Below, one piece after another: positions 1-5,236 of a stretch of DNA of 5,236 bases; the first letter of the stretch is position 1, and each line of letters begins with the position of its first letter. Source of the DNA: Campylobacterales bacterium (GTDB taxonomy: Bacteria > Campylobacterota > Campylobacteria > Campylobacterales > JAADDG01). The stretch is taken from positions 1 through 5,236 of the forward strand of contig JALVCR010000033.1 in assembly GCA_027009865.1 (NCBI GenBank). Direction: 5' to 3'. A model generated the notes under the pieces. The model worked only from the letters and a program-made list of their open reading frames with translations, did no database searches and was not told the origin of the DNA. A program made the translations under genes and the position numbers.

Positions 1-35
1 AACCATGAATATCCATATCTTTAGAATATAATTCA

Positions 36-104
36 TTTTTATAACCATATTTTGTGATAAAATAGCATTTTAATATATATTTATCCTTAATCTTGTTATA
101 AAAA
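36..104. repeat. 10-bp perfect inverted repeat upstream of intI
   Basis: TTTTTATAAC at 36-45 is the exact reverse complement of GTTATAAAAA at 95-104, with 49 bases between. The right arm carries a TATAAA reading towards intI and the left arm a TATAAA reading the opposite way. The pair could therefore be two divergent -10 elements (an integrase promoter and a cassette promoter) or a pair of protein-binding arms. Both arms contain GTT on the strand reading 5'-GTTATAA. A 10-bp match in such AT-rich DNA could also be chance. Confidence 0.4.
94..102 (+). promoter_or_regulatory. Possible extended -10 promoter of intI
   Basis: TGTTATAAA fits an extended -10 (TGnTATAAT) with one mismatch. Transcription would start near 108-110 and give a leader of about 18 bases that still contains the ribosome site. 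No good -35 lies at 16-18 bases, though the upstream DNA is T/A-rich, as is typical for promoters in this group. An alternative is TTGTGA (52-57) with TATATT (76-81), spacer 18. No LexA-type CTG-N10-CAG operator was seen. Confidence 0.3.
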
Positions 105-114
105 GACATATATG

Positions 115-120
115 AAAGGA
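115..120 (+). promoter_or_regulatory. Ribosome binding site fixing the intI TTG start
   Basis: AAAGGA lies 6 bases before the TTG at 127. An in-frame TAA at 124-126 abuts that codon, so no longer in-frame start is possible, and the next in-frame Met is residue 47, inside the N-terminal domain. The TTG is therefore the only sensible start. The site overlaps a four-codon reading frame ATG AAA GGA TTT TAA (112-126). Confidence 0.7.
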
Positions 121-126
121 TTTTAA

Positions 127-1095
127 TTGCCACAAAGAAAAAAATTATTAGATATTTTAAGAGAAAAAATTATTTTTAAAGGCTACAGTAGAGCTACTGA
201 AAAGACTTATGTGTATTGGAATAAAGAGTATATTTTATTTCATAATAAAAAACATCCAATACATATGGGAAAAATTGAAATAGAAGAATTTTTAACTCAT
301 CTTGCCATAAATAAAAATGTTTCACCAACTACGCAGAATCAAGCTTTTAATGCAATTTTATTTTTATATAAAGAGGTACTTGGCATAGATACAAGTGAAT
401 GGAATATTCAAGCTTTAAAAGCAAAAAGAAAAGAACATTTACCAGTAGTTTTAACAAAAGACGAAGTAAAAGAAATTATTTTTTATATGAATGGTGTTTA
501 TAAACTTATGCTAAAACTGCTATATGGATGTGGACTTAGAATGAATGAACTTTTAAGACTTCGTATAAAAGATATAGACTTTGGATTTGATAATGTATAT
601 ATATGGGATAGTAAAAGTCAAAAAGATAGAATTGTTCCTCTTCCAAAAACAATAAAAGAGGATTTAAAAATTCATATAAAAAACGTTGAAAAAATTCACC
701 AAGAAGATTTAAGCCAAGGATTTGGGTATGTTAATCTTCCACATGGGCTTGAGAGAAAATATCCAAATACCAATAAAGAATTTAAATGGCAATATCTTTT
801 TCCTATGAAAAATATTTCTAAAGATCCAAAAAGCGGTAAAATGATACGATTTCATATATTACCCGCTACTTTTGGAAGAAATATAAAATCTGCAGTAAAT
901 AGAGCTAAAATTCCTAAAAAAGTATCAGCACACACTTTTAGGCACTCCTATGCTACACATATGCTTCAAGCTGGTATTGATATAAGAACGATTCAAGAAC
1001 TTTTAGGTCATAAAGATATATCTACCACTATGATTTACACACATATCGTAAGAAATCTTAGTAAAAACAGTATCAAATCCCCTCTTGATTTTTAA
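127..1095 (+). CDS. intI: Integron integrase, IntI-type tyrosine recombinase
   Basis: This site-specific recombinase inserts and excises gene cassettes by recombining a double-stranded attI with single-stranded, folded attC sites. The 322 aa are the usual IntI length. Residues about 5-92 form the SAM-like N-terminal core-binding domain, and 105-310 the catalytic domain. The catalytic set is complete: Arg138 (in CGLRMNEL), Lys163 (in the beta-hairpin SKSQKDR), His269 and Arg272 (in HTFRHSYATH), His295 (LLGHKD) and the nucleophile Tyr304 (TTMIYTH). Residues about 193-226 (EDLSQGFG...LPHGLERKYP...WQYLFP) are the insertion that separates IntI from XerC/XerD, and the C-terminus ends in the IntI-like SPLDF. 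It starts at TTG behind AAAGGA. Base composition resembles that of its neighbours, which argues against very recent transfer. It faces mscS tail-to-tail across 162 bases. The family assignment is secure; activity and an associated cassette array are not shown in this window. Confidence 0.96.
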   Translation: MPQRKKLLDILREKIIFKGYSRATEKTYVYWNKEYILFHNKKHPIHMGKIEIEEFLTHLAINKNVSPTTQNQAFNAILFLYKEVLGIDTSEWNIQALKAKRKEHLPVVLTKDEVKEIIFYMNGVYKLMLKLLYGCGLRMNELLRLRIKDIDFGFDNVYIWDSKSQKDRIVPLPKTIKEDLKIHIKNVEKIHQEDLSQGFGYVNLPHGLERKYPNTNKEFKWQYLFPMKNISKDPKSGKMIRFHILPATFGRNIKSAVNRAKIPKKVSAHTFRHSYATHMLQAGIDIRTIQELLGHKDISTTMIYTHIVRNLSKNSIKSPLDF

Positions 1096-1110
1096 TACCC
1101 CAAAATTTTA

Positions 1111-1252
1111 CTACCATAACAGATAAAAAAGGCTTATTATGATCTGGCTACACTTATTAAAACACAGAAATAGGAGAATTTTTGTAGAATAATAAGTGTA
1201 ACCAGATCAAAAGTATACTATATTTTCCTTTGTCAGATTAAGTTGTGGTTAG
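1111..1252. other. Long imperfect palindrome, candidate attC-like site
   Basis: The 162-base gap between intI and mscS is mostly one foldable element. The outer stem pairs 1111-1120 with 1242-1252 (10 pairs, one a G-T wobble, with T1249 as a single bulged base). AAAGG (1128-1132) pairs with CCTTT (1227-1231). The inner 20-bp stem is 1140-1159/1190-1209 with one mismatch, and ACAGAAA (1164-1170) can pair with TTTTTGT (1179-1185) around an 8-base tip. Nested stems with unpaired spacers and an extrahelical base resemble a folded attC, and the outer stem has AAC (1118-1120) facing GTT (1242-1244). Against this, CCATAAC and GTTGTGG each match the RYYYAAC/GTTRRRY consensus at only 5 of 7 positions, and the spacers are unequal (7 and 9-10 bases). 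Alternatives are a bidirectional terminator or a decayed mobile-element end. Confidence 0.3.
1140..1209. repeat. 20-bp inverted repeat between intI and mscS
   Basis: Positions 1140-1159 (TGATCTGGCTACACTTATTA) pair with 1190-1209. 19 of 20 positions are complementary, the exception being C1148 opposite A1201. The loop of 30 bases can itself form a 7-bp hairpin. The arm length and precision are far beyond chance. No run of T directly follows the stem on the plus strand. On the minus strand a six-T run (1125-1130) comes about nine bases after it, so this is at best an untypical terminator for mscS. Confidence 0.85.
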
Positions 1253-1257
1253 GACAG

Positions 1258-3057
1258 CTACTTTTTTATAAATTTTAAAGGAATTTCTCCATCAATTGAT
1301 CTTATATGAATATCTCTTTGAGGAAAAGGTATCTCTATATTATTTTCATTTAAAGCATCATAAATTAAAACAAGAAATCTTGAAATAGTCCTTTTGGGAT
1401 AAAAAACCCCCTCCCCTTTTATCCATACAAAAAGCTCAAAATTCAAAGAACTATCTCCCATCTCTCTAAAAATAACTCTTGTGTGTCTAAAAGGAGTATT
1501 ATAAACATCTTTAAAATTACTTTTATTTACAGCATCCAAAATAATATCAATAACTTTATGGACATCACTTCCATAAGCAACCGAAAAAGGTATCTCAAAT
1601 CTTCTTATTTTATCGTTCATCGTCCAATTTATAACTCTATTTTGAATAAAATCTTGATTTGGAACAATAACATCTATATTAGAATTTGTAGTAATAGTTG
1701 TTGATCTCATACGAATATCGGTTATATGGCCTCTTAAATCTTCATCTATCTCTATATAATCTCCTATTTTTATGCTTCTTTCAAACATCAAAATAATTCC
1801 GGAAATAAAATTTGAGACAACATTTTGAAGTCCAAAGCCTATACCAACCGAAAGAGCTCCGGCAACCAAAGCAATGGAAGAGAGATCTATTCCCATAATA
1901 TTAAGGGCAACTAAAAAAGAGATAATAACTATTATATAATATCCAAGATTTGCAAAAAGAATTTGAGTAGGATGACCGACTCTAAAATCTCTAAAAAAGA
2001 CTCTTTTAACATTTCTTTTATATAAATTGCCGATTATAAACCCAAGAATAAAAACAAAAAGAGCCAGAATAATTTTGAATATACTTATAGAGATATTATT
2101 TATTTTAAATAAAGGCTCATTTATTTTCAACCAAAAATATTTTAGACTCGATTTTATGCTAATAAACGTAGTAGCTTGAATAGTTTTTACAGTTCCCAAA
2201 AAACTCTTTTCCATCTCTCTGAAAAGATAGAGCAAATCATTTGAAAAGATGGGGTTTTTTTCTATTTTTGAAGATATTTTCAGCATTTTTTGATGTAAAT
2301 TAAAAACTTTATCATTTTTTTCTTTTAAGGCTGAAGAGAAAATCAAAAAGTAGTAAAAAAGCTCTCTTTTTAAAAACTCTTTTTTAGAATTTTGAAGCTG
2401 TTTTATATATTTTTCTATCAAAGACACTCTTTTATCTCTTTTTAAAAGTAGGTACCTTTCCCTTCTAAGCCTATATTCTTCTATCTTTTTATCTAAATCA
2501 TTTATATCTTTTTTTAATCTATTTAGAGAGTTTTTCGTATTATTTAAGTCTATATTTAAATTATTTAAAGATTTTATAAAATATGGAGGAGAAGAGAGTA
2601 TCAACTTTTTAACTTCTTTAAGCTCTCTTTTTTTTATCTCATATTGATTTTTATAAAGAACATATTGCAAATTTAGAGTAAAAGATTGATTGCCATCTAA
2701 TACTCTAATTTGAGATTTCAACATATATAATTTATCTTCTAAATCTTCTATATCTTTTATTAAAAGAATTTTATTTTCAGACCATTGTAAAAATATATAA
2801 AAATTTTTCTTATATTCATCGATACTTTTTGCTATTTTTAAACTTTTTAAAGGTTTAAAGGAAGTCTCCTTTAAAGAAATAATTTTCTTTATTAAAATCA
2901 TTTGCAAAGCATTTTTTTCATTTCTCTCTTTTTTCGAAATATTTTGTAAAAGATTTTTATATACAGTTATATTGGCATCTACTAAAGTATTATTTAAATC
3001 AGAAGCATTTAAATAAATAAAAGTAAAAAGTAAAAGAAAAATCTTTTTATAAATCAA
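1258..3057 (-). CDS. MscS-family mechanosensitive ion channel
   Basis: This is an inner-membrane channel that opens under membrane tension and releases solutes after hypo-osmotic shock. Residues 1-18 look like a signal peptide (KK, then IFLLLFTFIYL, then LNA), putting the following ~300 residues in the periplasm. That part is lysine-rich and helical, with coiled-coil character around 100-120 and 135-230. Membrane segments lie at about 322-345 and 366-388, then the pore helix TM3 at about 391-425 with the family's most conserved stretch (VAGALSVGIGFGLQNVVSNF, then ISGIILMFERSIKIGDYIEI). The beta domain and cytoplasmic vestibule follow (VIVPNQDFIQNRVINWT at about 463-479), and the C-terminal IPFPQRDIHI motif is at about 576-585. 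At 599 aa it is about twice the size of E. coli MscS, like the larger MscS homologues with periplasmic extensions. It starts at TTG (3055-3057) with AAGGA 5 bases upstream; the next Met, residue 53, would lose the signal peptide. Which MscS subfamily it belongs to is not settled. Confidence 0.93.
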   Translation of the reverse strand: MIYKKIFLLLFTFIYLNASDLNNTLVDANITVYKNLLQNISKKERNEKNALQMILIKKIISLKETSFKPLKSLKIAKSIDEYKKNFYIFLQWSENKILLIKDIEDLEDKLYMLKSQIRVLDGNQSFTLNLQYVLYKNQYEIKKRELKEVKKLILSSPPYFIKSLNNLNIDLNNTKNSLNRLKKDINDLDKKIEEYRLRRERYLLLKRDKRVSLIEKYIKQLQNSKKEFLKRELFYYFLIFSSALKEKNDKVFNLHQKMLKISSKIEKNPIFSNDLLYLFREMEKSFLGTVKTIQATTFISIKSSLKYFWLKINEPLFKINNISISIFKIILALFVFILGFIIGNLYKRNVKRVFFRDFRVGHPTQILFANLGYYIIVIISFLVALNIMGIDLSSIALVAGALSVGIGFGLQNVVSNFISGIILMFERSIKIGDYIEIDEDLRGHITDIRMRSTTITTNSNIDVIVPNQDFIQNRVINWTMNDKIRRFEIPFSVAYGSDVHKVIDIILDAVNKSNFKDVYNTPFRHTRVIFREMGDSSLNFELFVWIKGEGVFYPKRTISRFLVLIYDALNENNIEIPFPQRDIHIRSIDGEIPLKFIKK

Positions 3058-3061
3058 AATA

Positions 3062-3067
3062 TTCCTT
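3062..3067 (-). promoter_or_regulatory. Ribosome binding site for the mscS-like gene
   Basis: On the minus strand AAGGAA (3067 down to 3062) precedes the TTG codon at 3057-3055, with GGA ending five bases from it. It supports the TTG as the real start and keeps the signal peptide in the product. Confidence 0.65.
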
Positions 3068-3086
3068 TTTTATTCTTTTTAATATT

Positions 3087-3116
3087 ATTTTACTATTTGA
3101 AACTTAATTTTCTCAA
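3087..3116 (-). promoter_or_regulatory. Putative promoter of the mscS-like gene
   Basis: On the minus strand TTGAGA (3116-3111) is followed after 18 bases by TAAAAT (3092-3087). Transcription would start near 3080, leaving a leader of about 22 bases that contains the ribosome site. The -35 shares five bases with the proposed -35 of the divergent gene. This is a consensus match by eye in AT-rich DNA. Confidence 0.4.
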
Positions 3117-3138
3117 TTCAAAAAAATGCCGATATAAT
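3110..3138 (+). promoter_or_regulatory. Putative promoter of the 196-aa protein gene
   Basis: A perfect -10 TATAAT at 3133-3138 is preceded after 17 bases by TTCTCA (3110-3115, four of six matching TTGACA). A start near 3145 gives a short leader carrying AAGGA (3150-3154), five bases before the ATG at 3160. The -10 is the stronger part of the evidence. Confidence 0.5.
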
Positions 3139-3159
3139 AAATAAACAACAAGGATAGAA

Positions 3160-3750
3160 ATGATAAATTTAAAATATACTGGAAACAAACCTCTAATATC
3201 TCAAAAAGGAATAAGTTTTGAAAGCAAAGAGGATAAATATGAATACATAGAACCATCAGCTCACTTATTGAAACTTATTTCACAAATGAAAAATTCCGAA
3301 GAGATGGAAACTCTTTCACCAAAAAAATTATTAAATCAAAATGAAATTTTGGAAATAATATATAAAGAAATTTCAAATATAGAACAAATATATGAAAATA
3401 AAATATCCTCCTATAAAAAATCTTTGGATCTTGAAAAATCAAAAATAGATGAAATACCAAATTTAAATGAAAATGAAAAAGAGGTTTTTAAAAGAAATTT
3501 CGATTTCATGCTTCCCTATAGAATACAAAGAGAAACAAATAAAATAGTTTATGAAGAGATTATGGAAAAAATAGCCAATTTAACTTTAAAAAAAGAGATA
3601 AAAGAGATAAAAACCCCTCTTTCAAAAACTTTTCTTCATGTATTGCAATCTTTAAAAAACAGGCTTTTTAATAAATATCCATCTTTGAAGATAAATATTT
3701 TGGCAAAACTTGACAGAGAAAATCCATATATAACATTAGAAATAAAATAA
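3160..3750 (+). CDS. Uncharacterised 196-aa protein
   Basis: I do not recognise a characterised family. The gene is convincing: ATG start, AAGGA ribosome site at the right spacing, its own TATAAT promoter, and a frame filling the gap between two minus-strand genes. The product has no signal peptide or membrane segment and is likely cytoplasmic. It opens with MINLKYTGNKPLISQKGISF, a basic stretch that may be a beta-hairpin. A highly charged, probably helical middle follows (about 35-150, lysine/glutamate-rich, possible coiled coil around 62-95). It ends with a segment reading as amphipathic helix plus strand (about 155-196, FLHVLQSLKNRLFNKYP then ILAKLD...YITLEIK). No catalytic motif or metal-binding cluster (no Cys) is visible. 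It is divergent from mscS and convergent with tamB, so it is probably its own transcription unit. From general style it may be a conserved hypothetical of Campylobacterota, which a homology search would settle. Confidence 0.85.
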   Translation: MINLKYTGNKPLISQKGISFESKEDKYEYIEPSAHLLKLISQMKNSEEMETLSPKKLLNQNEILEIIYKEISNIEQIYENKISSYKKSLDLEKSKIDEIPNLNENEKEVFKRNFDFMLPYRIQRETNKIVYEEIMEKIANLTLKKEIKEIKTPLSKTFLHVLQSLKNRLFNKYPSLKINILAKLDRENPYITLEIK

Positions 3751-3759
3751 TTTTTATTT
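3740..3759. repeat. A/T-only inverted repeat over convergent stop codons
   Basis: AAATAAAA (3740-3747) is perfectly complementary to TTTTATTT (3752-3759) with the 4-base loop TAAT. It covers the last codons and stops of both the 196-aa gene (TAA 3748-3750) and tamB (TAA on the minus strand, 3756-3754). It could contribute to transcript ends in both directions, but a stem with no G-C pair is weak and the gap has no room for a standard terminator. Confidence 0.25.
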
Positions 3760-5236
3760 AAAAGATTTTTCATAATAAAAATCGATTCCTGCTCCCGCTG
3801 TGCCAACTCCATTTTTCCCTATCTCCTGCCCTCCACTTATATCAACCCTCCATCTGTCGCTTAGTTTTCTTTCATAAATGAAACTGCTTTGCATTCTTTT
3901 ATTTTGATAGTAGATAATCGTTTTTTTATTTAGCTTTTTGCCTGCTTTGACATCAAAACTGCCCTCTTTGTTTCTGCTTAAAGAGAGTCTATCAAGATTT
4001 AAAGCTTTTGCCAAATCTTTGGAAACGGCTTTTGAAAATATCTTCTCAGCCGCTCCTTTGGCATTGCTTCCAGCAGCTTTCAATTCTCTTGTACTCATAC
4101 CAAAACTTAAATAAGATAAAATATCCTTTTTAGGTATAGGAGGTTTAGATCTAAAAACAAGTCTTGGTTTTTTAGCATCTCCTCTTATATCTATGAAAAT
4201 CAAAACATCTTCTATCTCATCATATTTTATATGAAGATCCAAAAGAGGATTTATCTGCTTTTGTCCCCTGAAAGCTATCGCTCCCTTTTGTATTAAAAAT
4301 CTTTTATCTGCTAAATCGTAATATCCCTCTATAACCTTAATTTTTCCAAGAAGCTTTAAAGGTTTGTTAAACTCTTTTTCTATTTTCAAATCGGGCTTGA
4401 AAGATATCTCGGCATCATCGTTTTTATAAATCATCTCATCTTTGCTTTTTATGAAAAAATCAATGGCTACATTTTTTAGAAAATTTTTATTCTCCTTTTT
4501 AGGCCTTTTGGTTTTATCTTTTTTGGTAATTATTACAATATCTTTATCTTCTGAAATGCTTAAAAATTTTGGAGTATATGTTATTAGAGTATCATAAAAA
4601 TTTATACCTCCCAAAACTTTAACTTTTTTCTTTTTTTGAGATATTGAAATATTGCTGGTTATAGTAGTGTGCCCAAAATCTTCATAAGAGAGATATAGTT
4701 TTTTAATTTTTATCTTTTCATCTATATTATCGCCTCTTTTTATAGCGTAAAACTTAAGTAAATCTCCAAAATCTATATCTATCTTCGCATCTTCGCCTTT
4801 CCATTCAACAAGCCCATCTCTTTTTAAAGAGACTTTCTTATTCATCTCTTTTGATTTAAAATCTTTTAATTCAAATTCGGCTTTTTTAATCTTTAAAACA
4901 CCTTCTTTCTCATCCCCTTTTCCGCTTATATCTAATTTTATATCTTTAATTTTTCCCTCTTTAAAAGAAATTCCAGGAGAGAAAAGAGTCAGTTTTATAT
5001 CTTTTCTTCTCTTTTTTCCATTTAAAGAGACCCAGAAATCTTTACCATAAATTTTAAAGTTATTTAATGAAAAATCCTTTTCTTTCATTTTAAAGAGAAA
5101 AGAATTTGTATGAAATTTCTCTTTATTAAGAATAAATTTATCTATTTTCGTCTCTATTTTTGCATATTTTTTGGATAAAACATAAAACCCGTGACTTTTG
5201 GCTTTTACTAAAATCTCATCCGATAGAGGAGTATAA
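3754..5236 (-). CDS. tamB: TamB-family envelope protein, C-terminal part (5' end outside window)
   Basis: TamB-like proteins are anchored in the inner membrane and span the periplasm as a long beta-groove; they work with BamA-type outer-membrane proteins and in lipid transport to the outer membrane. The visible 493 residues include the C-terminal TamB (DUF490) domain. Signs are the strand repeat LGKIKVIEGYYDLADKRFLI followed by IQKGAIAFRG...INPLLDLHI, then DIRGDAKKPRLVFRS and PPIPKKDILSYLSFGMSTREL. A Gly/Ala-rich segment (GSNAKGAAEKIFSKAV) and a C-terminal run of strands ending at FYYEKSFK follow. An ATG lies at 5086-5088, but it is not the start: the frame continues without a stop for 49 more codons to 5235, reading TamB-like sequence (YTPLSDEILVKAKSHGFY...). 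The gene therefore begins beyond the right edge; TamB-family proteins are usually around 700 to over 1200 aa. It is very lysine-rich. It converges with the 196-aa gene, 3 bases apart. Confidence 0.85.
   Translation of the reverse strand, partial: YTPLSDEILVKAKSHGFYVLSKKYAKIETKIDKFILNKEKFHTNSFLFKMKEKDFSLNNFKIYGKDFWVSLNGKKRRKDIKLTLFSPGISFKEGKIKDIKLDISGKGDEKEGVLKIKKAEFELKDFKSKEMNKKVSLKRDGLVEWKGEDAKIDIDFGDLLKFYAIKRGDNIDEKIKIKKLYLSYEDFGHTTITSNISISQKKKKVKVLGGINFYDTLITYTPKFLSISEDKDIVIITKKDKTKRPKKENKNFLKNVAIDFFIKSKDEMIYKNDDAEISFKPDLKIEKEFNKPLKLLGKIKVIEGYYDLADKRFLIQKGAIAFRGQKQINPLLDLHIKYDEIEDVLIFIDIRGDAKKPRLVFRSKPPIPKKDILSYLSFGMSTRELKAAGSNAKGAAEKIFSKAVSKDLAKALNLDRLSLSRNKEGSFDVKAGKKLNKKTIIYYQNKRMQSSFIYERKLSDRWRVDISGGQEIGKNGVGTAGAGIDFYYEKSFK

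Larger units (their letters stand above)
1..126. other. intI upstream region, candidate attI area
   Basis: This is the non-coding leader of the integrase gene. In a conventional integron the attI site and the outward cassette promoter lie here. What is visible is a 10-bp perfect inverted repeat (36-45/95-104), a possible extended -10 for intI (94-102), and a ribosome site AAAGGA (115-120). The hexamer AACCAT occurs at 1-6 and again at 43-48, which might be a direct repeat of the kind seen in attI sites, but it is very short. On the minus strand an ATG at 46-48 opens a frame that runs off the left edge after 16 codons, without a ribosome site. No GTTRRRY integration core can be named with confidence, so attI itself is not called. 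Confidence 0.3.

Noticed and set aside
1..126. LexA/SOS operator in front of intI
   Set aside because: No CTG-N10-CAG type palindrome is present, unlike many gammaproteobacterial integron integrases.
1140..1209. Standard rho-independent terminator
   Set aside because: The loop is 30 bases and no T-tract follows the stem directly on either strand. It may still end transcripts, but it is not a classical terminator.
1231..1256. TGTC/GACA mini-inverted repeat around GTTAGGA, read as a stand-alone attC end
   Set aside because: The arms are four bases only, GTTAGGA misses the last consensus position, and no matching RYYYAAC partner is found at the expected place on the left.
1483..1704. 73-codon plus-strand frame opposite the mscS-like gene
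   Set aside because: It lies wholly antisense to the conserved MscS C-terminal coding region, has no convincing ribosome site and encodes low-complexity Ile/Asn-rich sequence.
3275..3460. 61-codon minus-strand frame opposite the 196-aa protein
   Set aside because: It is antisense to a better supported gene; its Phe/Leu-rich product is what the complement of Lys/Glu codons gives.
1..5236. CRISPR array, tRNA or rRNA genes, insertion sequence
   Set aside because: No regularly spaced direct repeats, no tRNA cloverleaf or rRNA-like segment, and no transposase with flanking inverted repeats were seen on either strand.

Overview
The window is a very AT-rich bacterial chromosome segment. Lysine-, isoleucine- and asparagine-rich proteins, TTG starts behind AAGGA-type ribosome sites and the style of the proteins all suggest Campylobacterota (Epsilonproteobacteria), perhaps a Nautilia/Caminibacter-like or Sulfurimonas-like lineage. 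The taxonomic guess is inference, since no rRNA or marker gene is present.

Left part (1-1257): a complete integron integrase (IntI-type tyrosine recombinase, 127-1095, +) starts at TTG behind a clear ribosome site. All six catalytic residues and the IntI-specific insertion are visible. The 126 bases upstream, where attI and the cassette promoter of a conventional integron should lie, hold a perfect 10-bp inverted repeat whose arms each carry a -10-like TATAAA facing opposite ways. The 162-base gap downstream of intI is dominated by a long imperfect palindrome (about 1111-1252) with a near-perfect 20-bp central stem (1140-1159/1190-1209). It resembles a folded recombination site in architecture, but its box sequences are poor matches to the attC consensus. 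No cassette genes are visible; any conventional array would lie left of the window.

Right part (1258-5236): three genes that look like ordinary chromosome. A 599-aa MscS-family mechanosensitive channel (minus strand) has a signal peptide and a long, partly coiled-coil periplasmic domain. A 196-aa protein of unknown function (plus strand) diverges from it across a 102-bp gap that appears to contain two divergent promoters with overlapping -35 elements. Converging on the unknown gene, with only 3 bases between the stop codons, is the C-terminal part of a TamB-family envelope protein (minus strand). Its reading frame stays open through position 5235, so it is truncated by the window edge and does not start at the first visible ATG (5086-5088).

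Functionally, mscS and tamB are both cell-envelope genes, but they are in separate transcription units with the unknown gene between them on the other strand. The integrase sits beside them tail-to-tail with mscS. The most interesting material is the non-coding DNA on both sides of intI.
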